Positions 1-7,668 of a DNA stretch of 47,177 bases are shown here, one piece after another (the first letter of the stretch is position 1; each line of letters begins with the position of its first letter). Made by a program: the position numbers and the translations under genes. This DNA comes from Flavobacteriales bacterium UBA974 (GTDB lineage: Bacteria > Bacteroidota > Bacteroidia > Flavobacteriales_D > Sanyastnellaceae). The notes below the pieces were generated by a model. It searched no databases. It saw nothing but the letters and a program-made list of their open reading frames with translations, and was not told the DNA's origin. The DNA lies in NCBI GenBank assembly GCA_002292405.1, contig DBBW01000017.1, positions 74,771 through 121,947 of the forward strand, given 5' to 3'.

Positions 1-291
1 GCTGGAGCCATGTCTATTTCAGAACTTGCCTTGGTTGCAAAACCAACGCTACTCATACCCTCTCCTAACGTTGCTGAAGATCACCAAACAAAAAATGCCA
101 AATCTCTTGTAGATCGTGGTGCCGCAATACTAATTCAAGATTGTGACGTAGTTAATCGTTTAAAAGACCACATTGAGGAATTACTCAAAGATGAAACTAC
201 GAGGAAAAAAATGGAGATAAACTTAAAAAACGCTGCTCGCCCTAATGCATCTTATCAAATCGTTGATGAAGTTGAAAAGCTTCTCAGATAA
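1..291 (+). CDS. murG: UDP-GlcNAc:undecaprenyl-PP-MurNAc-pentapeptide GlcNAc transferase MurG, C-terminal fragment
   Basis: The reading frame is open from base 1, so the gene is cut by the window edge; 96 C-terminal residues are visible. MurG adds GlcNAc to lipid I to make lipid II at the inner face of the cytoplasmic membrane. The visible part holds the GT-B C-terminal donor-binding region: GAMSISELA, then LIPSPNVAEDHQTKNA, which matches the family's conserved UDP-GlcNAc-binding stretch with the DHQ triplet. The first ATG (base 10) lies inside this conserved motif and is not the start. It ends two bases before murC, as expected for the division/cell-wall cluster. Family identification is firm; the rest of the gene cannot be judged. 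Confidence 0.93.
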   Translation, partial: AGAMSISELALVAKPTLLIPSPNVAEDHQTKNAKSLVDRGAAILIQDCDVVNRLKDHIEELLKDETTRKKMEINLKNAARPNASYQIVDEVEKLLR

Positions 292-293
292 AA

Positions 294-1658
294 ATGAGTG
301 AAAAAGTTGCATATTTCATAGGTATTGGTGGAGCCGGTATGAGCTCTATTGCAAGGTATTTAAACAAAACGGGATGGCATGTGTCGGGATATGATAAAAC
401 AGAAACCCCGTTAACTGATCAACTCAAACAAGAGGGGATCAACATCAATTTCAATAGATGTGATTCTTCCATTCCTGAAGAAATTAAAAAAGTTGATTTA
501 TTACTTGTTACCACACCGGCAATTTCTTCAGATCACCCACACCTTATTGCTCTCAAAAAACTAGGTCACAAAGCAATAAAAAGGGCTGAGCTGTTAGGGG
601 AGATTACCAAATCTAAAGCTACACTCGGAATTTCTGGTACTCACGGTAAAACTTCTACCACTGCACTATTAGCTCATATAATTGACGGAACTCCTCAAAG
701 GTGTAATGCATTTATAGGTGGAGTATCTGTTGAAACAGATAGCAATCTATACTATTCACCCAATGCAACATGGAATATCGTTGAAGCTGATGAATTTGAT
801 CGAAGCTTCCACCATCTTCATCCCACTCACGCTGCTATTAGTTCAATCGATCCAGATCATTTAGATGTTTATGGAAGTGAATCTAATTTTATCAAAGCAT
901 TCAAAATTTTTGCATCTCAGGTAAAGGAAAAGGTTGTTATACACAGCTCAATAGCCGGTACTTTTGATCATCTACAAAATATAGAGACATACGGGCTAGA
1001 GGATTGTTCATTAACTCATTACGCTACTGATTTATCCCAAACAAGTTCAGGCTCTTCATTTACGCTGAGTTTAGGAAATGGCAAACTCGTGATTCCTCAG
1101 GTTCGAGTCAACTTAATGGGTAAACACAATCTTGAAAATACCGTTGCGGCAGCAGCCTTGGCATATTTAGCAGGTACTAAAAAGGAAATTATTAGCTCTA
1201 GAATAAATTCTTTTAAGGGAATTTACAGACGCTTTCAAATTCATCTAAATTCAGAGTTTAAAGTTTTCATTGACGATTATGCCCATCACCCTACCGAGTT
1301 GAAAAAGACTATTAAAGCGGTAAGGACACATTTTCCTGGCAAACACCTAACAGTAATTTTCCAACCGCATCTTTACTCAAGAACATTAGATCAAATGGAC
1401 GGGTTTGTTCATGAATTGAGAAAAACTGATAGACTAATTCTACTTCCAATTTATGCTGCAAGAGAAAATCCTATACCCGGTTTCAATACACAATCGTTAT
1501 TTGAAAAGATCTCGCACCCCCATGGAAAAACCTCAACAAAAAATTCCATCTTAGATAACTTAAAGGCACACCCCGTGGAAATCCTTTTGACTGTTGGAGC
1601 TGGAGACATTAGTCTGATCGTTCCTAAGCTAAAAAAATGGATGACCATGCAAGCCTAA
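294..1658 (+). CDS. murC: UDP-N-acetylmuramate--L-alanine ligase MurC
   Basis: A 454-residue Mur ligase that joins L-alanine to UDP-MurNAc in the cytoplasm, using ATP. The N-terminal Rossmann domain opens with the glycine-rich IGIGGAGMSSIARYL motif (residues about 9-23). The central ATPase domain carries the P-loop GTHGKTSTT from residue 115, followed by VEADEFDRSF, which holds conserved acidic residues. The C-terminal domain includes DDYAHHPTE and FQPHLYSRT, typical of MurC rather than MurD, E or F. Length is normal for the family. It starts two bases after murG and lies eight bases before the ftsQ start, so it is probably co-transcribed and translationally coupled. No damage is seen. Confidence 0.97.
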   Translation: MSEKVAYFIGIGGAGMSSIARYLNKTGWHVSGYDKTETPLTDQLKQEGININFNRCDSSIPEEIKKVDLLLVTTPAISSDHPHLIALKKLGHKAIKRAELLGEITKSKATLGISGTHGKTSTTALLAHIIDGTPQRCNAFIGGVSVETDSNLYYSPNATWNIVEADEFDRSFHHLHPTHAAISSIDPDHLDVYGSESNFIKAFKIFASQVKEKVVIHSSIAGTFDHLQNIETYGLEDCSLTHYATDLSQTSSGSSFTLSLGNGKLVIPQVRVNLMGKHNLENTVAAAALAYLAGTKKEIISSRINSFKGIYRRFQIHLNSEFKVFIDDYAHHPTELKKTIKAVRTHFPGKHLTVIFQPHLYSRTLDQMDGFVHELRKTDRLILLPIYAARENPIPGFNTQSLFEKISHPHGKTSTKNSILDNLKAHPVEILLTVGAGDISLIVPKLKKWMTMQA

Positions 1659-1665
1659 GATTATC

Positions 1666-2394
1666 ATGAAGTCAAGCACAGCAACAATCCTCAGCATATT
1701 AGTCCTAATAGGATGTAACATTACTCTGCTAGGATTTACTTATGCTGACAAAGTTGAAAAACGTATCACATCTATCAATATCTCAATAATTGATGACGTT
1801 GATAGTAAGTTTTTAACTGTTCCCCGCGTCCGAACTCATCTCGATTCTTACGGTAAAATTATCGGAGAGCTTGAAAAAGATCTCCAATTAGAGGCTATGC
1901 ACTCTCACTTGACAAATATCCCAAGTGTTTTAAATGTAAAGATTTTCTCAAATTTAAATGGTGAATTAATCATCGAGCTAACTCAGCGTAAAGCTCAAGC
2001 AAGAGTTAATATCGATATATCCTCAGATTATTACATTGATGAATTAGGTGAATCTATGCCTCTAGACCCAAATTATTCTGCAAGAGTTCCAATTATTCAC
2101 GCAAAAAACATTGAAGAAGTTAGTCAGGCAATTTCTTTTATCAAGGAAATCGAGAATGATGAATTTTGGACTTCTCTGATAGATCAAATTATAGTACACC
2201 CTCTCGGAGAACTAGAAATAATACCCAGGATTGGTGCAAGAGTGTTTCTTGGTTCATCACCAGAGCCTGAGGAGTTAAGAAGAAATTTATTGACTTTTTA
2301 TAGGGCCCAAATAAAAACAGGGAATCTTAAGGACTACTCACGTATTGACTTAAGTTATAAAAATCAAGTTATCGCTAAAAGACACGTTTATTAA
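1666..2394 (+). CDS. ftsQ: cell division protein FtsQ/DivIB
   Basis: A 242-residue bitopic protein with a short cytoplasmic N-terminus, one hydrophobic helix (about residues 7-25) and a periplasmic part. FtsQ proteins bridge early and late divisome components through the FtsB/FtsL complex. After the helix comes a POTRA-like stretch, then a region with NIPSVLNVKIFSNLNGELII and ELTQRKAQARV, the pattern I know from Bacteroidota FtsQ. The sequence is poorly conserved outside this, so position between murC and ftsA is part of the evidence. It begins eight bases after murC and ends ten before ftsA. Confidence 0.9.
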   Translation: MKSSTATILSILVLIGCNITLLGFTYADKVEKRITSINISIIDDVDSKFLTVPRVRTHLDSYGKIIGELEKDLQLEAMHSHLTNIPSVLNVKIFSNLNGELIIELTQRKAQARVNIDISSDYYIDELGESMPLDPNYSARVPIIHAKNIEEVSQAISFIKEIENDEFWTSLIDQIIVHPLGELEIIPRIGARVFLGSSPEPEELRRNLLTFYRAQIKTGNLKDYSRIDLSYKNQVIAKRHVY

Positions 2395-2403
2395 TACACT
2401 ACC

Positions 2404-3687
2404 ATGGAAAACGAATTACAATCAACAGATCCGGAGATTATAGTAGGGCTTGATATTGGAACAACTAAAATAGCTTGCTTCGTAGGTCAGAAAAACGAAC
2501 ATGGTAAAATCGAAATCCTCGGTTACGGTAAAAGTAACTCAGTTGGCGTCTCTCGAGGAGTTGTTTCAAATATCGAAAGAACCGTTAGTTCTATAAAGCA
2601 AGCTGTACAAGCTGCAGAAGAAGATTCTGGCGTCGGGATTAAAATTGTGAACGTAGGTATCGCTGGTCAACATATCAAAAGCCTTCAGCACAGAGGTATG
2701 ATTACTCGTGAAAATATAGATGACGAAATAAGTCGCAAAGACATAAATGATCTTATCGATGATATGAGTCGGTTAGTAATGCAACCCGGAGCACAAATAC
2801 TTCACGTTTTACCACAAGAGTACACAGTAGATAGTGAGCCGGGAATCAAAGACCCTGTGGGAATGGCTGGAGTTCGGTTAGAAGCAAACTTTCACATCAT
2901 TACCGGAGATATAGCTGCCGCAAGAAATATATACCGATGTATTACTAAAGCAGGTTTAGATATCGACCAACTTGTCCTAGAGCCTTTAGCATCTTCTTCT
3001 TCTGTGCTCACAGAAGAAGAAAAAGAGGCGGGAATTGCACTTGTTGATATAGGGGGTGGAACAACAGACATTGCAATTTTCCAAGATGGCATCATCCGAC
3101 ATACTGCCGTTATACCATTCGGTGGAAAGGTGATAAGTAGTGATATAAGCCAAGGGTGCAACATTATGGAAAAGCAGGCAGAGAAATTAAAATGTAAGTT
3201 TGGTTCTGCCTTAGCAAATGAAATGAAGGACAACGAAATCGTTTGTATTCCAGGACTTTCTGGCAGAAAACCCAAGGAAATATCTCTTCATAATTTAGCA
3301 AACATCATAGAAGCTCGAATGGAAGAAATTATCGAGCATGTTGATTATGAAATTAAAGCCTCAGGATTCCGTGATCAATTAATTGGTGGCATCGTCGTTA
3401 CAGGCGGTGGTTCTCAACTGAGACACATTACACAACTATTTCAATATCATACAGGGCTAGATTGTAGAGTAGGTTACCCAAATGAGCATCTACACGAACC
3501 GCCACAAGATACTAATATCCCTTCATTCTCAACTGGAGTAGGACTTGTAATTAAAGGTTATGAGGAATCTGGAGAGAATAATCAGGAAATAAAAAAGCCA
3601 GATATAAAAAGAAATAGATCAGGATTCATGGATGAATTTATGAAAACCATTAAAGACTGGTTCGAAAAAGAAGAAGACTCACAATAG
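2404..3687 (+). CDS. ftsA: cell division protein FtsA
   Basis: A 427-residue actin-fold ATPase that tethers FtsZ to the cytoplasmic membrane and recruits later division proteins. The phosphate-1 motif GLDIGTTKIACFVG spans about residues 15-28, the phosphate-2 motif VDIGGGTTDIAIF lies near residue 215, and the adenosine motif GGIVVTGGGSQL near residue 330. The last 20 or so residues (GFMDEFMKTIKDWFEKEE) form an amphipathic helix, the usual membrane-targeting sequence. Length and motif order are standard. It sits nine bases after ftsQ and 22 before ftsZ, the classical order. Confidence 0.97.
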   Translation: MENELQSTDPEIIVGLDIGTTKIACFVGQKNEHGKIEILGYGKSNSVGVSRGVVSNIERTVSSIKQAVQAAEEDSGVGIKIVNVGIAGQHIKSLQHRGMITRENIDDEISRKDINDLIDDMSRLVMQPGAQILHVLPQEYTVDSEPGIKDPVGMAGVRLEANFHIITGDIAAARNIYRCITKAGLDIDQLVLEPLASSSSVLTEEEKEAGIALVDIGGGTTDIAIFQDGIIRHTAVIPFGGKVISSDISQGCNIMEKQAEKLKCKFGSALANEMKDNEIVCIPGLSGRKPKEISLHNLANIIEARMEEIIEHVDYEIKASGFRDQLIGGIVVTGGGSQLRHITQLFQYHTGLDCRVGYPNEHLHEPPQDTNIPSFSTGVGLVIKGYEESGENNQEIKKPDIKRNRSGFMDEFMKTIKDWFEKEEDSQ

Positions 3688-3709
3688 CCCAACCGAAAAA
3701 AATATTTAA

Positions 3710-5329
3710 ATGGAATTTGCACTACCTAAATCATCGAACAATCCAATCAAAGTAATTGGAGTTGGAGGAGGCGGCTCGAACGCTGTCAATACAATGTTCA
3801 AACAAGGAATCAAAGGAGTGGACTTTATTGTCTGCAACACTGACGCACAAGCACTAGATGTCAGCTCAGTACCTTTGAAAGTTCAACTTGGAGCGACTTT
3901 AACTGAAGGCCAAGGTGCTGGATCTATTCCGGAAGTAGGGAAAAACGCAGCTATTGAAAACCTAGATGACTTAATAACTCTTTTAGGCTCAGACACGAAA
4001 ATGGTTTTCGTTACTGCAGGAATGGGTGGCGGAACAGGAACAGGAGCAGGACCTGTAATTGCTAAGGCTTGTAGAGAGCTGGGAATACTAACTGTGGGAA
4101 TAGTAACCGTACCATTCAAGTTTGAAGGTAAAAAACGATCTAATCAAGCTGATAGTGGCCTAAAGAATATGAGGGAAGCAGTCGACACACTTCTTGTAAT
4201 ACGCAACGATAAACTTCGTGAATTATACGGCAACCAAACATTAAGGGCAGCATTTAAAAATGCAGACGAAGTACTAAGCATAGCTGCTAAAGGTATTGCT
4301 GAGGTAATTACTCGGACAGGAGAAATAAACGTAGATATGAATGACGTTAATACTGTAATGCGTCAAAGTGGAAACGCTATTATGGGATCGGGAATGGCAT
4401 CCGGAGAAGGCAGGGCTAAGAATGCTGTTACTATAGCTCTTGAGAGTCCACTATTAAATGACAATGACATCATCGGAGCTAAGCATGTTCTTCTAAACAT
4501 TACTATGGGTCATGAAGAAATTCTCATGGATGAAATTATGGAGATTACTGATTATATTCAAGAAGCTGCAGGCCAAAATGCGGAAGTAATTTGGGGTTAC
4601 GCTATGGATGAAGATCTCGAAGAAGATTTATGCATCACAGTGATAGCAACCGGTTTCGAAGCGCATGAAGTAAAGACAGGAGCTGCACCAGTTGAAAAAG
4701 AAAAAATTACTTACAATTTAGGTGATGAACCCAACGAAGTTACAGAACCTATCAATCGTGCAGTAGATTCTACTCCAGAAAAAACAAATGAAGAACACAG
4801 TGAGTCTTCTATGGTAAATCAATCTGAATTGTTTAGTGATACAACTGCAGAAATAAATACTGAAAGCGATAATGTAGAAGAAAAAGGAGAAATAATAGAA
4901 GTTGAAGGGGAAGTTGAGGAGAAACCCAATATAGATTCTCAAGATATCGAAACACCTTCTGAGGAATCAGACAAGAAAGATGAATTTATCATTCATAACC
5001 TTGATGATGCTCCACTTGATAAAACTCCATCGGACACTTTTAGAAAGCCATTGGTAGATCAAAAAAGTAAAGAAGCTTATGCTGCACGCCAAAAGCAAAC
5101 TAAAAAAATTCTAAGCGATATGAAAATTAAACTTAGACTTCCGGGAAGAATTGCAGATTTAGAAAACGAGCCAGCTTACAAACGCAGAAATGTGATACTA
5201 GATGAAATCCAACATTCTTCTGAATCTACAGCTAGCCGTTTTTCTGTTAATGAAGAAGTTGATGAAAATGGTGAACGTAGAATAGAACTCCGTGATGACA
5301 ATCCATTTCTTCACGATAATGTAGATTAA
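3710..5329 (+). CDS. ftsZ: cell division protein FtsZ
   Basis: A 539-residue tubulin-like GTPase that forms the Z ring at mid-cell. GTP-binding motifs are intact: GGGGSN at residues 19-24 and the tubulin signature GGGTGTGAGP at about 106-115, with the T7-loop motif in NVDMNDVNTVM near residue 206. The globular part ends near residue 320 and is followed by an unusually long, acidic, low-complexity linker of roughly 170-190 residues rich in Glu, Asp, Ser and Thr. This explains the excess over the approximately 380-residue E. coli protein and is common in Bacteroidota. The extreme C-terminus, NPFLHDNVD, is the conserved peptide of flavobacterial FtsZ. Its stop codon overlaps the next start in a TAATG. 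Confidence 0.98.
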   Translation: MEFALPKSSNNPIKVIGVGGGGSNAVNTMFKQGIKGVDFIVCNTDAQALDVSSVPLKVQLGATLTEGQGAGSIPEVGKNAAIENLDDLITLLGSDTKMVFVTAGMGGGTGTGAGPVIAKACRELGILTVGIVTVPFKFEGKKRSNQADSGLKNMREAVDTLLVIRNDKLRELYGNQTLRAAFKNADEVLSIAAKGIAEVITRTGEINVDMNDVNTVMRQSGNAIMGSGMASGEGRAKNAVTIALESPLLNDNDIIGAKHVLLNITMGHEEILMDEIMEITDYIQEAAGQNAEVIWGYAMDEDLEEDLCITVIATGFEAHEVKTGAAPVEKEKITYNLGDEPNEVTEPINRAVDSTPEKTNEEHSESSMVNQSELFSDTTAEINTESDNVEEKGEIIEVEGEVEEKPNIDSQDIETPSEESDKKDEFIIHNLDDAPLDKTPSDTFRKPLVDQKSKEAYAARQKQTKKILSDMKIKLRLPGRIADLENEPAYKRRNVILDEIQHSSESTASRFSVNEEVDENGERRIELRDDNPFLHDNVD

Positions 5330-5784
5330 TGACAGGATTACATTCACAAATAACGAACGGCATCAAGGATGCTATGCGAGCAAAAGACAAAGTTAAACTT
5401 GCTACTTTAAGAGATGTTAAGTCAAAGTTTATGCTTGAACAAAGTAAAACTGGGGCAACTGAGGATCTAAGTGACAGTGAGGCAATTAAGATTTTGAGCA
5501 AATTGTATAAGCAGAGGCTTGAAACCGCTGAAGTATATAAATCTCAATCGAGAGAAAACCTTGCTGAAGATGAGCTTGCACAAGCGAAGGTCCTAAGCGA
5601 ATATTTACCAAGCGCATTAAACGATTCAGAGATTGAATCAAAAGTTATAGAAATTATTTCTGAACTTGACGCTTCTGGAATGGCAGATATGGGCAGAGTA
5701 ATGGGCATTGCTTCGGTAGCAATGGCTGGTCGTGCAGACGGTAAAGTCATTTCCGGCTTCGTACGCAGCAATCTACTCAAGTAA
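5329..5784 (+). CDS. yqeY: GatB/YqeY domain protein
   Basis: A 151-residue soluble protein of the YqeY family, which shares the tail domain of the GatB subunit of tRNA amidotransferase; a direct role in tRNA amidation is not established. Family marks are the N-terminal GIKDAMRAKDKVKLATLRDVKS, the central AEVYKSQSRENLAEDELAQAKVL and the C-terminal GMADMGRVMG, shown here only as key segments. Its ATG overlaps the ftsZ stop by one base (TAATG), indicating translational coupling. A yqeY directly after ftsZ is a recurrent arrangement in Flavobacteriia. The last 12 bases overlap the 3' end of the convergent gene on the other strand. Confidence 0.93.
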   Translation: MTGLHSQITNGIKDAMRAKDKVKLATLRDVKSKFMLEQSKTGATEDLSDSEAIKILSKLYKQRLETAEVYKSQSRENLAEDELAQAKVLSEYLPSALNDSEIESKVIEIISELDASGMADMGRVMGIASVAMAGRADGKVISGFVRSNLLK

Positions 5785-6771
5785 TATCCTGAGCTCTATA
5801 CCCGCTAACGTGGAAGATAGATATCCTCTTGAAACTATTCTATAATCATTTTCAAATAGAACGACTTGTTCTACCCAAATTGATTTTCCTACGCCTTGCG
5901 ACCAATAAAGTCCTATATACCATCCCGGTTTATCTCTCTCAGGTTCCTTGTAGAGTCCTATTTCCGCAATCATAGGTAGCGAAGCCCATCTAACTCTTCC
6001 AAGGTACGCTTCAAAATTATCAGTATTTACATAAGAGTCTGATGGCTTTATATCTATTCCCAATCCTGCTGTTGCAGATACGAAATACCCTAAACCCAGA
6101 GGTACTCTTGTTTCCGCAAAAAACGGGATTCTATACCCCACAGTTTTAAGTTGTGGTATTGTATCAAAATCATTGATGGCTAAAGTGTCATTTGAGTAAT
6201 GAAATTCAATTGAGTAATTCCTACTTATCCATTGAATACCTGTACCAAAACTCCAATTTTTTTTTAATCTATACTGAAGTCTCATTCCGAACTCTTGACC
6301 TATTTTAGGAGACCACACAGAGGTCAGACCCAAATCTTCAAATACTTCATCCTCTACTCCCACCATAGAAAATGGTGTATTCATTCTCGCTAAAACTGAG
6401 AGTTCCCAAACAGATTTTTTCGGGAAGGTTTGTGCGTTCATTTTTGTAGAAAGAGCACCAAGTATTGCTAAAAGCAGAAAGACTCCTGTTATAACAAGCA
6501 ATAACCAACGAAAATATGTATTCGAAATAAAAGGTGATCTAACATCAGCGTATAAAAGGTGATTTTGTTTTAGCGCTTCTTGAAAATGAGTCCTTGGCAC
6601 GCCAAATAAATATTTAGCACCATACTCGAGTTTATCATCCTCATGAAACTCAAAAGGGATGGACTGATTTTCCAGTGAATCTTTGAAAATAACACTGTGA
6701 TTCTCTTCACGGAAAGAAAATACATAGTATCTATTATCTGCAGGGTGAATAAAATAATTAGTTAACCTCAT
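5773..6771 (-). CDS. unrecognised membrane protein: soluble N-terminal segment, one helix, beta-barrel-like C-terminal part
   Basis: A 332-residue protein that I do not recognise by name. Residues 1-87 are polar with no signal peptide. Residues about 88-107 form one strongly hydrophobic helix (FRWLLLVITGVFLLLAILG), followed by TKMNAQTFP, which resembles a signal-peptide cleavage region. Residues 120-332 alternate aromatic and polar residues in short strands (for example SFGTGIQWISRNYSIEF and GYFVSATAGLGIDI) and end in LSSTLAGIELRILLE, like small outer-membrane barrels of Bacteroidota. The arrangement is odd because a barrel precursor normally begins with its signal sequence. Possible explanations are a fusion, a misassigned start, or a two-membrane protein. 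The gene converges on yqeY with a 12-base overlap. Confidence 0.7.
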   Translation of the reverse strand: MRLTNYFIHPADNRYYVFSFREENHSVIFKDSLENQSIPFEFHEDDKLEYGAKYLFGVPRTHFQEALKQNHLLYADVRSPFISNTYFRWLLLVITGVFLLLAILGALSTKMNAQTFPKKSVWELSVLARMNTPFSMVGVEDEVFEDLGLTSVWSPKIGQEFGMRLQYRLKKNWSFGTGIQWISRNYSIEFHYSNDTLAINDFDTIPQLKTVGYRIPFFAETRVPLGLGYFVSATAGLGIDIKPSDSYVNTDNFEAYLGRVRWASLPMIAEIGLYKEPERDKPGWYIGLYWSQGVGKSIWVEQVVLFENDYRIVSRGYLSSTLAGIELRILLE

Positions 6772-6790
6772 ATAATTGCTAAGTTAACCC

Positions 6791-6798
6791 CACATTTG
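6791..6798 (+). promoter_or_regulatory. -7-like promoter element (CACATTTG) before the SDR gene
   Basis: CACATTTG differs by one base from the Bacteroidota primary-sigma -7 consensus TAnnTTTG and lies four bases before the ATG at 6803. I see no clear -33 TTG at the expected spacing. If used, the transcript would begin at or next to the start codon. Confidence 0.4.
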
Positions 6799-6802
6799 TA
6801 GT

Positions 6803-7588
6803 ATGCATACAATTCTTATCACAGGTGCTGGAACTGGAATCGGAGCAGCTACCGCACGCAAACTCTCAGGCTTACACAACTCTCGACTGATACTCGTGGG
6901 CAGGCGCATCTCCCCTTTAGAAAAACTCCTTAAAACTCTAGATAATAAGGAAAGACATAGAATTTATTCTATCAATATTTCAGACCCTAACTCAGTAAAA
7001 CAATTGCTTTCAGACCCCTCTACTGGATTAAAGGAGCACCCTTTAGTTAATGTATTCGCAAATGCAGGAATAGGAGGACCAAATGATTTCTCTCACAATG
7101 AAAACGATAGATGGAGTGAAATTATCAATACAAACCTATCCGGAACTTACAATACATGTATGGCAAGCATACCTTGGTTGCAAAAAGCAACTTCTGCAGG
7201 TATATCAAATAAGAACATCGTTATTACATCGAGCTGTCTTGCAAGATTTGGTGTGCCACATCAATCGGCATACGTTGCATCTAAAACCGGACTTCTCGGA
7301 CTTGTTAGAAGTCTAGCTACAGAATACGCTCGAGACGGAATTCTAATCAATGCTATTAATCCAGGTTGGGTAGATACTGATATGGCAAGATCGAGCATTC
7401 AAGCTATGGCAGATGGTGCTGGAGTAGAATATAACGTCATGCTTCAAAACCAAAAAGATCTTGTCCCTACAGGCAAGTTCAGCTCCCCTGAAGAGATCGC
7501 AGAACTCGTAGCATTCCTCTTCTCCGGAGCACAACGTTCCATTACAGGACAGGCTATCGACATTAATGGTGGATCGTGGATGGGATAA
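6803..7588 (+). CDS. short-chain dehydrogenase/reductase (SDR, FabG-like)
   Basis: A 261-residue classical SDR, a cytosolic NAD(P)H-dependent oxidoreductase; the substrate cannot be told from sequence. The cofactor motif TGAGTGIG is at residues 7-14, NAGIGG marks the central strand, ITSSC carries the catalytic serine, and YVASK gives Tyr157 and Lys161. The tail DINGGSWMG is the usual SDR ending. It resembles FabG-type 3-oxoacyl reductases, but there are no fatty-acid genes nearby, so no gene symbol is given. It is divergent from the barrel-like gene (31 bases apart) and ends 33 bases before a strong terminator hairpin shared with the next, convergent gene. Confidence 0.92.
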   Translation: MHTILITGAGTGIGAATARKLSGLHNSRLILVGRRISPLEKLLKTLDNKERHRIYSINISDPNSVKQLLSDPSTGLKEHPLVNVFANAGIGGPNDFSHNENDRWSEIINTNLSGTYNTCMASIPWLQKATSAGISNKNIVITSSCLARFGVPHQSAYVASKTGLLGLVRSLATEYARDGILINAINPGWVDTDMARSSIQAMADGAGVEYNVMLQNQKDLVPTGKFSSPEEIAELVAFLFSGAQRSITGQAIDINGGSWMG

Positions 7589-7621
7589 TTATATAAATAA
7601 AAAAACAGTCAAGTAAATAAA

Positions 7622-7645
7622 AAAGCCCCGCTTTCGCGGGGCTTT
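7622..7645. terminator. bidirectional rho-independent terminator
   Basis: A perfect 10-bp stem (AAAGCCCCGC / GCGGGGCTTT) closes a TTTC loop, with an A-rich run on the left and a T-rich run on the right, so it can terminate transcripts from both sides. It lies between the convergent SDR gene and the 1554-residue exoprotein gene. Confidence 0.93.
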
Positions 7646-7668
7646 CTTTATATATAGTTTTTCTATTC

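Noticed and set aside
2892..3275. Antisense open frames over ftsA, ftsZ, guaB, rel, ALDH and receptor genes
   Set aside because: They mirror the codon structure of clearly conserved genes and have no family motifs of their own.
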